This document shows positions 44,149 through 53,476 of a stretch of 64,000 nt of DNA, piece after piece (within the stretch, counting starts at the first letter, position 1; each line of letters opens with the position of its first letter). This stretch comes from Dehalobacter restrictus DSM 9455 (GTDB lineage: Bacteria > Bacillota > Desulfitobacteriia > Desulfitobacteriales > Syntrophobotulaceae): contig NZ_CP007033.1 in the NCBI RefSeq assembly GCF_000512895.1, forward strand, positions 650,001-714,000, given 5' to 3'. The notes below the pieces were generated by a model. The model was not told where the DNA came from, did no database searches, and was given only the letters and a program-made list of their open reading frames with translations. The position numbers and the translations under genes are program-made.

Positions 44149-45744
44149 ATGCCAACTCTTGAATGGATAGGAAAAGATAAAGTTATCAACCATCACTTGG
44201 AAGTACCGTACCGGGTGTTGGAGCATCAGTATACTTACATTGGCAATAGACAGACCGAAGAAGAAATCACGGATGGAAATAAAATTATCCGTGGGGATAA
44301 TCTGGAAGCGTTGAAAGCTCTTCTCCCACAGTATGAGGGTAAAATTAAGTGCATCTATATTGATCCTCCTTACAACACAGGCAATGAGGGTTGGGTATAC
44401 AATGACAACGTGAATGACCCTAAAATTAAAAAGTGGCTGGGCGAGGTAGTCGGTAGAGAAGGAGAGGATTTGAGCCGCCATGATAAGTGGCTGTGCATGA
44501 TGTACCCTCGGCTCAAGCTATTACAGCGATTGCTTGCTGACGCTGGGGCGATATTCATCAGCATTGATGATGCAGAGTTGGCGAATCTGCGCCTTATATG
44601 TGACGAGATATTCGGAGCAAATAATTTCATCGATACTGTTATTTGGGAAAAAAGGTATAGCCCTCAAAATGCGGTACAATGGTTTTCTGAATCTCATGAT
44701 TTTATTATTGTCTATGCCAAAAACAAAGAACAATGGCATCCAAACCTTCTTAACCGAACAGATGAAATGAATGCGCGTTATAGAAACTTAGATAATGACC
44801 CAAGAGGTATATGGAAACCCACAGATTCCACTGCACAGGCAGGACATGGTACAGATAGTCAGTTTTATGTATTGACAGCTCCCAACGGCAAAGAACATAA
44901 TTTGCCAAATGGTAGATGTTGGGTCTACACCAAAGAAGTTATGAATAGAATGATTGCTGAAAATCGCGTTTGGTTTGGTAATAGTGGTAATAATATGCCA
45001 GCTATAAAGCGTTTTTTATCAGATGTCAAAAAGGGAATGTCTTGTAAAACAATTTGGCCTTATCAGGAGGTTGGACATAATCAAGAAGCAAAAAAAGAAA
45101 TAAAAGCTATTTTCCCTGAATCTATACCATTTGATACACCAAAGCCTACACGTTTAATGGAACGCATTCTTCACATTTCGACCGATCCAAACTCCATTAT
45201 CCTTGACTCCTTCGCTGGGTCCGGTACGACTGCCCATGCCGTCCTTAATATGAATAAAGCAGACGGCGGCAACCGAAAATTCATTCTCGTTGAGATGTTG
45301 GACTATGTCGAGAATATCACCGCTGAGCGTATGCGCCGTGTTATCGACGGTTACGGCGAAGGCAAGGCTGCTGAAGAAGGCACAGGGGGCAGTTTTGGCT
45401 TTTATGAGTTAGGAGAGCCGCTACTAAACACTGACCAAACACTCAATGAAAGAATACCTGCTGAAAAAATCCGGCAATATGTGTTTTTCATGGAAACCAA
45501 ACAACCTATGGGAGCACCCAGTGAAAATGAGCCTTATCTGCTGGGCTGTCACATAAATACTGCCTACTACTTTTACTATGATAAAGATCGTATCACGACA
45601 CTCAATTATGAATTTTTATCCTCAGTACAGACCCAGGCGGAAGGCTATGTTATTTATGCTGATTTGTGCGCACTATGCGATGGGGAATTAAAGCAATACG
45701 GCATTACCTTTAAAAAAATACCCCGCGACATTTCCAGGCTATAA
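44149..45744 (+). CDS. mod: Type III restriction system DNA methyltransferase (Mod)
   Basis: 531 residues. The catalytic motif DPPYNTGNE (Asp72-Tyr75) comes before the AdoMet-binding motif SFAGSGTT (about residue 355), the beta-class order used by type III Mod proteins, which methylate adenine N6 in one strand of an asymmetric site. The target-recognition domain should lie between them. The C-terminal region contains the subunit contact. Twelve bases separate it from res, so the two are one operon, and Mod also gives sequence specificity to the nuclease complex. Confidence 0.94.
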   Translation: MPTLEWIGKDKVINHHLEVPYRVLEHQYTYIGNRQTEEEITDGNKIIRGDNLEALKALLPQYEGKIKCIYIDPPYNTGNEGWVYNDNVNDPKIKKWLGEVVGREGEDLSRHDKWLCMMYPRLKLLQRLLADAGAIFISIDDAELANLRLICDEIFGANNFIDTVIWEKRYSPQNAVQWFSESHDFIIVYAKNKEQWHPNLLNRTDEMNARYRNLDNDPRGIWKPTDSTAQAGHGTDSQFYVLTAPNGKEHNLPNGRCWVYTKEVMNRMIAENRVWFGNSGNNMPAIKRFLSDVKKGMSCKTIWPYQEVGHNQEAKKEIKAIFPESIPFDTPKPTRLMERILHISTDPNSIILDSFAGSGTTAHAVLNMNKADGGNRKFILVEMLDYVENITAERMRRVIDGYGEGKAAEEGTGGSFGFYELGEPLLNTDQTLNERIPAEKIRQYVFFMETKQPMGAPSENEPYLLGCHINTAYYFYYDKDRITTLNYEFLSSVQTQAEGYVIYADLCALCDGELKQYGITFKKIPRDISRL

Positions 45745-45756
45745 GGAGATGACGAT

Positions 45757-48360
45757 ATGGAACTGAAAAATTATCAGAAAAAGACAATTAGTGATCTTGA
45801 CTCTTATCTTTCTTTTTTAAACTCAACTCATAATATGATAACAGCGTATCAAGAGCATTGGAACGCACAAGATGTTCGGATTGGATTTGGTGGAGTGCCG
45901 CAGTATCGGGATACTATCCCCGGCACACCGCACGTTTGCTTCAAAGTGCCTACCGGCGGCGGAAAGACGTTTATGGCCTGTGCTTCGGTAAAACCTATAT
46001 TTGACGCTATGCCCATGGGTAAACCGCGTGTGGTGGCTTGGCTTGTGCCCTCCAATTCTATTTTGGAGCAAACCATTAAGACCCTGTCCGATGTCAATCA
46101 TCCCTATCGCCAGCGGTTGGACTTCGACTTTGCTGGGCGAGTGGTGGTATATACCAAGGAACAGTTATTGAGTGGTCAGGGCTTCAATCCGACCGCTGTA
46201 CGGGAACAGCTTTCAGTCTGCATTCTCAGCTATGATTCCATTCGGAGCAATAAGAAGGACGGCCGCAAGGTCTATCAGGAGAACAGCCAGCTTGCGCCGT
46301 TCACCAAGTCATTCACCAGTCCGGAAACAATGATTGCCGATATCGATGATACGGCGCTGATACAAGTGTTGAATCAGCTGTCTCCGGTAGTAATTGTCGA
46401 CGAAAGCCACAACGCCCAGTCGGATTTAAGCGTTGAGATGCTCAATAATCTGAATCCTTCTTTTGTGCTGGATTTAACCGCAACACCTAAAAGCAACAGT
46501 AATATTATTTCCTATGTGGATGCTCGCGAGCTGAAAAGCGAAAACATGGTCAAACTGCCCGTGGTGGTGTACAATCGTACCTCTCGCCAGAGTGTGATTG
46601 CTGATGCCATTCAGCTTCGTGGCAGCATTGAGCAGCAGGCACTTGCGGAAGAAGCGGCAGGAGGGGCTTACATTCGCCCGATCGTGCTTGTTCAGGCTCA
46701 GTCGAAAGTTCATGAGGACAGCGAGACCTTTGACAAAATCAAGACTAAACTTATTGATATGGGGATTCCGAACGAGCAAATTGCGATTAAGACCGCCAAT
46801 ATTAATGAATTAAAAAATGTCAATTTAATGAGCCGAGCTTGCCCTATCCGCTATATCATCACGGTCAATGCGTTGAAAGAGGGCTGGGATTGCCCCTTTG
46901 CTTATATTTTGGCCTCGCTGGCCAACAAGACCTCCGCCGTGGATGTAGAACAGATTTTAGGGCGCATTTTACGTCAACCGTACGCCAGGCGACATCGTGC
47001 TCCGCTTCTGAATACCTCCTATGTACTGACCAGTTCGAATGATTTCCGTGATACGCTGGAAAACATCGTGAAAGGTTTGAATAAGGCAGGATTTTCCCGA
47101 AAAGATTTTCGCCTAGGAGGAGAAACACAGACATCTTCGATTCCCGAACCGGGTAAACCTGAGCAGCCTGACTTACTTGGAGCTCTCGCGCCGGAAGAGG
47201 ACGATTTTGAAGATATTGCACCAGAGGCTGTTCGTGCAGTGTTAGAAGGCGGCGTGACAGATGCCGGTATTGCAGGGATGCTGGATGAAGCGCAAAAAAA
47301 GGCCGAAGAATATAATGCCGTGCTGACTGGCAGTGAAGGCTCCGGTCTGTTTGGAGGAGAGTTGGGCGAGATGATGAATCAATGTAAAATACAGGAGCAA
47401 TTTTCAGATGAGGCCCTTAGCCTGCAAATACCGCAACTTTTCCTCAAAACCGCCCCCAGCCTTTTCGGTGGAGAATATACGCTGCTTACCAAGGAGGCAC
47501 TCAGCGATGGGTTTTCGCTCAACGGACAGGATGCTCAGATCAGCTTTGAACTTGCAACGGGTGAGATGTATCGCGTTGATATCGACAAGTTTGGTGAAGC
47601 TGTGCCAAAATATCAGCTGGCATCCAAAGCGGAAAGCGAATACTTGCGAGAACGTCTGGCCAGGCTTCCGGAAGAGGGTAAAACCAAGCTTTGTACAAGC
47701 ATGATATGCAATCAGATTAATCGAAGCAATCAACTTGCCGCAACAGAAGTTAACGAATACGTTACTCGTATTATAAAGAAAATGACAGAGGACGAGCTTG
47801 CTGCTTTGGAGACTTCCGTTTCGACCTATGCTCGCAAAATTCAACAGAAAATTGAAACGTTGGAGGATATCTACAGAGAAAATCGCTTTGATCGGATGTT
47901 GGATGGAGGCGCGATTGTCTGTCGTCCTACTTATGTATTACCAAAAGTGATCACTCCAGTAGACAGTACGGAGTCGATCCCCAAGTCGCTTTACGATGCC
48001 GAAAAGAACGATATGAACGACTTTGAGTTTCGTGTTATTAATACTATCGTTTCATTAGATAATATCAAATGGTGGCACAGGATTGCAGACCGTAAGTCTG
48101 GCGAGTTTGTCTTAAATGGTTTTATCCATCATTACCCCGATTTTATGGTGATGACCAAAAGCGGCATTTTAATATTGCTTGAAACGAAGGGCGATTATTT
48201 AGCAAACGACGAGAATAAAGCGAAACTCAATCTGGGCCGCAAGTGGCAAGCACAGTCCGGAACACAATATCGGTATTTTATGGTGTTCAAAGATAAAAAC
48301 CTGAAGGTTGATGGGGCATATATACTAGACGAATTTGTGGAAATGATAAAGGGGTTGTAA
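45757..48360 (+). CDS. res: Type III restriction enzyme subunit (Res)
   Basis: 867 residues. Superfamily 2 helicase motifs: KVPTGGGKTFMA (about residues 63-74), VVDESHNAQ (about 215), LDLTATPKS and LGRILRQPYARR. The C-terminal nuclease is PD-(D/E)xK: HHYPDFMV and LLETKGDYL (about residues 793-812). Res uses ATP to communicate between two inverted target sites and then cuts DNA. Both subunits are uninterrupted, so the system may be active. Confidence 0.94.
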   Translation: MELKNYQKKTISDLDSYLSFLNSTHNMITAYQEHWNAQDVRIGFGGVPQYRDTIPGTPHVCFKVPTGGGKTFMACASVKPIFDAMPMGKPRVVAWLVPSNSILEQTIKTLSDVNHPYRQRLDFDFAGRVVVYTKEQLLSGQGFNPTAVREQLSVCILSYDSIRSNKKDGRKVYQENSQLAPFTKSFTSPETMIADIDDTALIQVLNQLSPVVIVDESHNAQSDLSVEMLNNLNPSFVLDLTATPKSNSNIISYVDARELKSENMVKLPVVVYNRTSRQSVIADAIQLRGSIEQQALAEEAAGGAYIRPIVLVQAQSKVHEDSETFDKIKTKLIDMGIPNEQIAIKTANINELKNVNLMSRACPIRYIITVNALKEGWDCPFAYILASLANKTSAVDVEQILGRILRQPYARRHRAPLLNTSYVLTSSNDFRDTLENIVKGLNKAGFSRKDFRLGGETQTSSIPEPGKPEQPDLLGALAPEEDDFEDIAPEAVRAVLEGGVTDAGIAGMLDEAQKKAEEYNAVLTGSEGSGLFGGELGEMMNQCKIQEQFSDEALSLQIPQLFLKTAPSLFGGEYTLLTKEALSDGFSLNGQDAQISFELATGEMYRVDIDKFGEAVPKYQLASKAESEYLRERLARLPEEGKTKLCTSMICNQINRSNQLAATEVNEYVTRIIKKMTEDELAALETSVSTYARKIQQKIETLEDIYRENRFDRMLDGGAIVCRPTYVLPKVITPVDSTESIPKSLYDAEKNDMNDFEFRVINTIVSLDNIKWWHRIADRKSGEFVLNGFIHHYPDFMVMTKSGILILLETKGDYLANDENKAKLNLGRKWQAQSGTQYRYFMVFKDKNLKVDGAYILDEFVEMIKGL

Positions 48361-48378
48361 ACTCGTTAGGAGGTGCAA

Positions 48379-48621
48379 TGCTTAATTTACTACAAAGTAC
48401 ATTTGATACTTACGTGCTTTGGGAAATTAATGTTTCTTAGAACTACAAACACTACGTTCATAATTCCTACAGATAATGGCAAATTTGATCCAGAAGATGA
48501 CGACTATATTAGTAAGGAAGCTTACGGTGGTGGATGTGGACTGAATAATTTGCAAAATACTGTTGTTAATAGAAGACCAATCGCAATTTGGAACATTCGA
48601 AAATTTAAAGCAGACTATTAG
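48379..48621 (+). pseudogene. Small hypothetical gene with probable frameshift
   Basis: AGGAGG followed by ATG at 48379 starts LNLLQSTFDTYVLWEINVS and a stop. A second frame, open from 48373, continues with FLRTTNTTFIIPTDNGKFDP, GGGCGLNNLQ and NRRPIAIWNIRKFKADY. The two halves look like one protein of about 80 residues separated by a frame change near 48430. Not recognised. It follows res directly. Confidence 0.45.
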
Positions 48622-48633
48622 TTATGTATATAA

Positions 48634-48668
48634 AACAAATCTCCCCTTGCCTTAAGGGGAGATTTGTT
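48634..48668 (+). terminator. Strong hairpin after the restriction operon
   Basis: Perfect 15-bp stem AACAAATCTCCCCTT (48634-48648) / AAGGGGAGATTTGTT (48654-48668), 5-base loop. The arms carry their own A and T tracts, so it may terminate in both directions. Confidence 0.8.
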
Positions 48669-48728
48669 AAGTGAAGAATAACTCAGTTCTAATTGTTTTT
48701 TGACGACGATTCAGAATATAAATCTAAG

Positions 48729-49927
48729 GAAACACTGATTAAATCGCCCCCCGGACAAAAAAATGGTAAAATTAAAGAAAACAGTAACAGGTGGTAAAAA
48801 TGGGGCAACAAACCTTTTCGGATATAGAATACTCAAACCGACGGAAGAAAACGAAACGAGAAGAATTTCTTGAAATAATGAACGAGATCATCCCCTGGGA
48901 CGAATGGGTGGCGCTTATACAGCCGCACTATTTTGACGGTAAGCGCGGTCGTCCACCGCTCGGGATTGAAAAAATGCTGAGAATGTATCTGCTGCAGATA
49001 TGGTTTAGCCTTTCTGACGAAGGTGTAGAGGATGCCATTTACGACAGTTACGCCATGCGAAAATTTATGGGAATAGACTTCATACATGAGCAGGCGCCGG
49101 ATGCGACCACCCTGCTCAAATTCCGTCATTTGATTGAGGAAAGCGGCTTAGGGAAGGCATTCTTTGAGGCGATCAACCGTTGTTTGGAACAGTGCGGACA
49201 TATCATGAAAGGTGGAACCATTGTTGACGCCACACTGATCAGCGCGCCATCCTCAACGAAGAACGCAAGCGGTAGCCGCGATCCGGAGATGCACCAAACA
49301 AAGAAGGGTAATCAGTGGTATTTCGGCATGAAATGCCATATCGGTGTGGACGCAGGGACCGGTTATATTCATGGTATAGCGGCAACAGGCGCAAATGTGC
49401 ATGACATAGCCGAAGCGTCAAAGCTAATGAGGCCGGAAGACGAGGTTTTCTACGGTGACGCCGGATATTTGGGACTAAATAAACGACCGGAAATCACAGA
49501 GGACCCTCACAAATCACAAATTGATTACCGTATCGCTGAGCGTCCCGGAAAGAAACGCAGCATGGACAATGGCCCTGCACGGGATTTTTATTGCCATATA
49601 GAGTTTCGGAAAGCGTCTGTCCGAGCCAAAGTGGAGCACGCCTTTCATATCATTAAGAACATATTTGGCTTCAAAAAGGTTTGTTATAGAGGAATTGCCA
49701 AGAATCTGAATAGACTGTATATGCTGGCCGCCAGCGCAAACCTGCTGATGTGCGCCCGAAGCGGCGGCTGGCGAAGCCAATGCGCGTAATCCGGGGATAA
49801 GTACGCCTTTTTTCGAGAATTACTCGGAAAAGGCAGCTGAAATCGGCGGCGATAGGGCCGCTAACTTGGGATTATCCCACTTTATTATTTATTGGGATGA
49901 TAAAAAACGTTATTAATCAGTGGTTCC
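48729..49927 (+). mobile_element. IS5-family insertion sequence with CTAA target duplication
   Basis: Left end GGAAACACTGATTAA (48729-48743) matches the inverted right end at 49913-49927 (GGAACCACTGATTAA) except for one base. The flanks are CTAA at 48725-48728 and CTAA at 49928-49931, the 4-bp YTAR-type duplication typical of the IS5 subgroup. One intact transposase. Length about 1.2 kb. The right end carries the last codons of the XRE gene. Confidence 0.9.
48800..49789 (+). CDS. IS5-family transposase
   Basis: About 329 residues. MGQQTFSDIEYSNRRKKTKR at the start, RGRPPLGIEKMLRMYLLQIW, APDATTLLKFRHLIE, then the DDE residues in GGTIVDATLISAPSSTKN, EVFYGDAGYLG and RAKVEHAFHIIK. Frame complete. 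ATG at 48800 has AGGTGG upstream; the GTG at 48791 overlaps that site and is less likely. The intact ends and duplication suggest a fairly recent insertion. Confidence 0.93.
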   Translation: MGQQTFSDIEYSNRRKKTKREEFLEIMNEIIPWDEWVALIQPHYFDGKRGRPPLGIEKMLRMYLLQIWFSLSDEGVEDAIYDSYAMRKFMGIDFIHEQAPDATTLLKFRHLIEESGLGKAFFEAINRCLEQCGHIMKGGTIVDATLISAPSSTKNASGSRDPEMHQTKKGNQWYFGMKCHIGVDAGTGYIHGIAATGANVHDIAEASKLMRPEDEVFYGDAGYLGLNKRPEITEDPHKSQIDYRIAERPGKKRSMDNGPARDFYCHIEFRKASVRAKVEHAFHIIKNIFGFKKVCYRGIAKNLNRLYMLAASANLLMCARSGGWRSQCA

Positions 49928-50228
49928 CTAACATTTTTAATATGAGTTGGAGATCATTATTCGAAAGTTTTTTTAGTCGATTAACGATTTGATATATGAC
50001 TAAATCTTCATCAAGAAATGAAAAAGAGAAAAATTCATTTAATTCTATTCCTAAACTGGATAATATTTTGTCAAGGGTTTCCAAAGTTATATTTTTCTCG
50101 CCACGCTCTAATTGACCAATATATGTAGGATGTAGATCAGAATAGCTACCTAATTCTTCTTGACTTAATCCTTTTTCTTTTCTGGCAATTCTTAGGCGTT
50201 CTCCAATTAGTTTTGATAAATCACTCAT
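49917..50228 (-). CDS. XRE-family regulator, C-terminus rewritten by IS5
   Basis: 103 residues. A standard helix-turn-helix, GERLRIARKEKGLSQEELGS and HPTYIGQLERGEKNITLETL, then a C-terminal helix region (LVIYQIVNRLKKLSNNDLQL). The stop codon and the last two to three residues lie inside the right terminal repeat of the IS5 element, so the original C-terminus has been replaced. Such small regulators control restriction genes or mobile elements. It is divergent from the small genes at 50388, with a palindrome between them. Confidence 0.88.
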   Translation of the reverse strand: MSDLSKLIGERLRIARKEKGLSQEELGSYSDLHPTYIGQLERGEKNITLETLDKILSSLGIELNEFFSFSFLDEDLVIYQIVNRLKKLSNNDLQLILKMLGNH

Positions 50229-50306
50229 ATAGACACCTCAAGTTTATCATATCTTTTCAGGTATTCCTTACCAACAGACTATAAGTATTAAATAATATAT
50301 AAATAT

Positions 50307-50318
50307 ATACTATAGTAT
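50307..50318. promoter_or_regulatory. Candidate operator between divergent XRE and small genes
   Basis: ATACTATAGTAT is a perfect 12-bp palindrome in the 160-base divergent gap; TAGTAT-like half sites recur nearby (50346-50352). A likely binding site of the XRE regulator. Confidence 0.5.
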
Positions 50319-50387
50319 TGATTAATGCGCCTTTTTCACATAAAATAGTATTTGTTTAAAAATTTATCTTAAACAAGGTGGTATAAA

Positions 50388-50561
50388 ATGGCGGATTACA
50401 AAACGATGTATATGAAATTGTTCAATAAAGTAACTGCAATTATTGAGGAACTTCAGGAGGTACAGCGGCAAACGGAGCGGATGTACATAGAAAGTCCCAA
50501 ACCGGAAATTGCCCTGTTTGAGCGGGAGCAGGTTGTGATAGGCTCAATTCAGAAGGAATAG
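50388..50561 (+). CDS. Small phage/mobile-element protein, paralogue A
   Basis: 57 residues: ADYKTMYMKLFNKVTAIIEE then LQEVQRQTERMYIES. The pattern DYKxMYxxLxxKVxxAxxxL is shared with the gene at 55676, and such proteins are common in clostridial prophages and integrative elements, with no known role. AAGGTGG precedes the ATG. Its stop is followed directly by the next start. Confidence 0.7.
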   Translation: MADYKTMYMKLFNKVTAIIEELQEVQRQTERMYIESPKPEIALFEREQVVIGSIQKE

Positions 50562-50756
50562 ATGGGACTCAATGATTCCATCAAGGCTAGAGATCTGTTT
50601 TTCGATGAGGTGGCGGCTTATCTTTATCAGTTGGATTTCAATAAGGAGCAATTTATTAAAATACTGGAGATGGGTGACGTAGATGTGCAAAATGTTATTA
50701 CAACATGGCAGTTAAAACAAAAATCGAATGGACCGAAAATACCTGGAATCCTGTGA
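50562..50756 (+). CDS. Small hypothetical protein next to DUF5131
   Basis: 64 residues ([46 protein letters not shown]). Starts immediately after the upstream stop and overlaps the first codons of the DUF5131 gene (50706) in another frame, which suggests an operon. Not recognised as a family; probably part of the same mobile cassette. Confidence 0.6.
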   Translation: MGLNDSIKARDLFFDEVAAYLYQLDFNKEQFIKILEMGDVDVQNVITTWQLKQKSNGPKIPGIL

Positions 50757-50875
50757 CAGGCTGCACCAAAATATCTGATGGCTGTAAGAATTGCTATGCT
50801 TATCGTATGTAAGCGTAAACTCTAGCGGCGTAAAAAAGAGGCCGCCGTAACCAGCAGGCTCGCGTCATATAAAAA

Positions 50876-52477
50876 TCATTCGTCGCATTTGCTCTTAGCA
50901 TACGGTACTCGGCAATGCTCAGGAGCATTTGCCGGGAGTAATGGAATCACCCAGTCTGGATGTGTTTGATCAATGTTAGGAGCAGTGTTCAGGACATATA
51001 CCAGATACCTGTACGGATCAAGGTCATTCTCCTTGGCGGTTTCAATTAGGCTATAAATTATTGCACTGCCCTGGGCACCATTCGGCGTATTTGCGAATAG
51101 AAAGTTTTTTCGGCTCATGACAAAAGGTTTTATACTCCGTTCTGCTCGGTTGTTAGAGAGCTCCAGCCGGCCGTCCTTCAGATACTCTATCAAGTGAGGC
51201 CACTGCTGTTGCAGATAATATAAGGCTTTTCCAAGGGCAGACTTCGGAGCTGCGTTTCTTGTTTGTGCCCAAGTCAGGAAGGCATCCAGAACCGGTTTTT
51301 CCAACTCCAGCCGCTGGGTATATCGTTCTTCAGGGGTAAGACATTTAAGCTTATCCTCAATCGAGAATAGCTTGTTGCAATACTCTTGCCCAATTACTGC
51401 CGAAGATCCTTTTTGCTCGGATTTTGGCAAGGAATTGACCGCCTCATCAAATTTACGCCGAGCATGGGCCCAGCAACCGACTACCGTGATGTTTTCCGGC
51501 AACGTGTAATAAGCCTGATAACCATCCGCATGCAGGTATCCGGAGAATCCTTCCGAAAATTTCTTCGGGTTTTCAGCTTTTCGATCCGGCTTGTATTCAT
51601 AAAGTATGAGCGGGTGCTCTGTATCCCCGCCGGTTCTGTACATCCACATGTAGCTTTTGGCTTGCGCCTTCTTGCCTGGTTCTTTGAGTACTTGCAAGGT
51701 GGTCTCATCCGCGAAGAGAACACTGTGCTGCAAGAGCCGTCGGTGCATCTCCTCATACACTGGTTTCAACCAGTCCTCGGCTACTCTTAAGATCCAGCTG
51801 GACATCGTCTGACGGGATAGCATCACACCGCTTCGATTCAGCTCCTGTTCCTGTCGGTAAAGGGGAGAACACATGACGAATTTCTGGGTCATGATGTGAG
51901 CTATCGCTTCCGGGGAGGCAAAGCTTCCGGAGATGACGGGTTTATCTTTCCGTGTTTTCAACACGGGGGTTTCCAAGGCCTCTGCTTTGCAGGTCAGGCA
52001 GGCATAGCTGAAATACCGGTCTTCACGGATTTTTACCTGTGGCGGAACAATTACAAGGCTGCGGCGGACTTCCTTGCCGATTTCCTGCATGACAGTATCG
52101 CAGGCTGCACAAAGCCGTTCTTCCTCAGAAAGACGATGCTCAACGACTTCAACGGGGACATTATCCGGCAGGATTTCCTCAAGGCTGCCGGAACGCTTTT
52201 GGCGGGTATGGGCAGCAACTTTTGTTTTCTCTGGTGACTCGATTTTAATATACGCTTCTGCCTCGTTAAACAAAAGGCTCAGTTGCTCCATGACCGCTTC
52301 CTGCGTTTTTTCGGAGGAAGATCCGAAGCGTTTCTTTTGGCCCAGGCGTATCTGTTGCAGAAGCAACTCAATCTGTTTGTTTAACTCTGTGTTGTGTGCC
52401 TTAAGTGCTTCATATTCCGCACGTGAAATGGTGACCATTTCGGCGTTATTTATCTCATTTTTTTGTAGCTCTTTCAT
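50876..52477 (-). CDS. tnpC: IS66 transposase TnpC
   Basis: 533 residues from ATG at 52477 (a TTG start at 52522 is the alternative). A leucine-rich N-terminal region (EYEALKAHNTELNKQIELLL) is followed by a zinc-finger-like segment (LCAACDTVMQEIG and YACLTCKAEAL), then the DDE core: HSVLFADETTLQVLK, HADGYQAYYTLP, VVGCWAHARRKFDEA and the C-terminal LSNNRAERSIKPFVMSRKNF. Complete. Confidence 0.94.
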   Translation of the reverse strand: MKELQKNEINNAEMVTISRAEYEALKAHNTELNKQIELLLQQIRLGQKKRFGSSSEKTQEAVMEQLSLLFNEAEAYIKIESPEKTKVAAHTRQKRSGSLEEILPDNVPVEVVEHRLSEEERLCAACDTVMQEIGKEVRRSLVIVPPQVKIREDRYFSYACLTCKAEALETPVLKTRKDKPVISGSFASPEAIAHIMTQKFVMCSPLYRQEQELNRSGVMLSRQTMSSWILRVAEDWLKPVYEEMHRRLLQHSVLFADETTLQVLKEPGKKAQAKSYMWMYRTGGDTEHPLILYEYKPDRKAENPKKFSEGFSGYLHADGYQAYYTLPENITVVGCWAHARRKFDEAVNSLPKSEQKGSSAVIGQEYCNKLFSIEDKLKCLTPEERYTQRLELEKPVLDAFLTWAQTRNAAPKSALGKALYYLQQQWPHLIEYLKDGRLELSNNRAERSIKPFVMSRKNFLFANTPNGAQGSAIIYSLIETAKENDLDPYRYLVYVLNTAPNIDQTHPDWVIPLLPANAPEHCRVPYAKSKCDE

Positions 52478-52561
52478 AACAAAATTATACCATGAAAAAG
52501 CCAGTTTTTCCAGTGTTTTCAAGGGTTTCCAGTATTCTTTTCGAACCCTTTCTGAGCCTTC

Positions 52562-52918
52562 TTAAACCATGCAGAGGCCTGACGCCGGACGGTGTGCTTT
52601 GGGTTGTTCTACGCTTAAACCTTCCATTAGCCACCGGTACTGCTGTGGGGTAAGCGCCTGCGCTTCGGCGGGGCTACGCGGCCACTGAAACCTTCCGTTT
52701 TCAAGCCGTTTGTACAGGAGAACAAACCCATTGCCTTCCCAATACAGAGCTTTTATCCGGTCACATCGGCGTCCGCAAAATAGAAACAGGGTGCTCGAAA
52801 ACGGATCCAGCCGAAACTTCTGCTGGACGATTCCAGATAGACCGTCAATCCCGCATCGAAGATCGGTGTATCCGCAGGCAATATAGATGCAGTCGGCTCC
52901 GGTGAAATCATTCAGCAT
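52562..52918 (-). CDS. tnpB: IS66 accessory protein TnpB
   Basis: 118 residues with the TnpB pattern: IYIACGYTDLRCGIDGLSGI, LFLFCGRRCDRIKALYWEGN and GFVLLYKRLENGRFQWP. Required with TnpA and TnpC for IS66 movement; its biochemical role is not known. Overlaps tnpA by seven bases. Confidence 0.94.
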   Translation of the reverse strand: MLNDFTGADCIYIACGYTDLRCGIDGLSGIVQQKFRLDPFSSTLFLFCGRRCDRIKALYWEGNGFVLLYKRLENGRFQWPRSPAEAQALTPQQYRWLMEGLSVEQPKAHRPASGLCMV

Positions 52919-53259
52919 GACTTCAGCGCGCGGCAGATTGCTTCAATGGCTGATGCATCTGCGCTGGGGTAAATGTCGGCTTCGGCATTTCCGATGCGCA
53001 CTGTTGCCGCTATTTCCAGACAGTCATTCCGGCGTTCAACGGGAACTCTGGCAAAGTACGGCTCTTGATGCGTGGTCAATGCTTTAAACACTCGGCGTTG
53101 CCAATAGTAATATGTTTTCTCGACAATCCCGTTTTCCAGGCACCATTGCCTGATGCTTATTCCACTGTTCCGGCAGGATGAGATCCGCTCGCTCCACTCG
53201 GCCAGCCGTTGGTTTACGCTTAAGGTTTGCAGGCTTTGCTCCATTTGAGTCACTCCCAT
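52912..53259 (-). CDS. tnpA: IS66 accessory protein TnpA
   Basis: 115 residues: a helix-turn-helix segment (WSERISSCRNSGISIRQWCL, ENGIVEKTYYYWQRRVF) and a C-terminal region (VRIGNAEADIYPSADASAIE) that matches the IS66 Orf1/TnpA family. It probably binds the IS ends. First gene of the IS66 operon. Confidence 0.92.
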   Translation of the reverse strand: MGVTQMEQSLQTLSVNQRLAEWSERISSCRNSGISIRQWCLENGIVEKTYYYWQRRVFKALTTHQEPYFARVPVERRNDCLEIAATVRIGNAEADIYPSADASAIEAICRALKSC

Positions 53260-53443
53260 TCTATCTAAATGTCTACCTTAGACTCTTTTGGTGACACTTA
53301 GACTCTTTGGGATATTCTCTCATTCTGCTGATTCTATGACAATCCGCCTACATGGTTTACGCTTACTATCGTATGGCCAGAAGGCTTGAACTTATGGGGA
53401 ATGAAAAATATGCGATATCGCCGTTGATTTGGGTATTACAAAG

Positions 53444-53476
53444 ACAATGGAATTAATTGGTTGAAATAGAACGTAT
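53444..53476 (+). repeat. 33-bp direct repeat, copy A
   Basis: Begins ACAATGGAATTAATTG and ends with TAGAACGTAT. Matches 57211-57243 at 31 of 33 bases, same orientation. Copy A holds the -35 region and half of the LexA-type box of dinD. Could be a duplicated promoter piece or an attachment-type repeat. Confidence 0.75.

Larger units (their letters stand above)
50809..53366 (-). mobile_element. IS66-family insertion sequence, complete
   Basis: 2558 bp. Ends GTAAGCGTAAAC (50809-50820) and GTTTACGCTTAC (53355-53366) are exact inverted repeats. The target sequence TATCGTAT is duplicated on both sides (50801-50808 and 53367-53374), matching the 8-bp duplication of IS66. Three genes, tnpA, tnpB and tnpC, in the usual order on the minus strand, all uninterrupted. 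Confidence 0.95.
50706..53456 (+). pseudogene. DUF5131 (phage Gp37/Gp68-like) gene split by IS66
   Basis: The first part (50706-50808) encodes [20 protein letters not shown] and [13 protein letters not shown], the typical start of DUF5131 proteins with the CxxxCxxC-like radical SAM cysteines. The IS66 element then follows. After it, from 53367, the frame resumes with YRMARRLELMGNEKYA, exactly the next part, thanks to an 8-bp duplication. It soon leaves the family and stops at 53456, so the gene was also cut short at its 3' side. DUF5131 genes are common in phages and defence regions. Confidence 0.88.

Noticed and set aside
46865-47844. Minus-strand frames inside the res gene
   Set aside because: The Res protein is intact with helicase and nuclease motifs, so these frames are by-products of codon composition.
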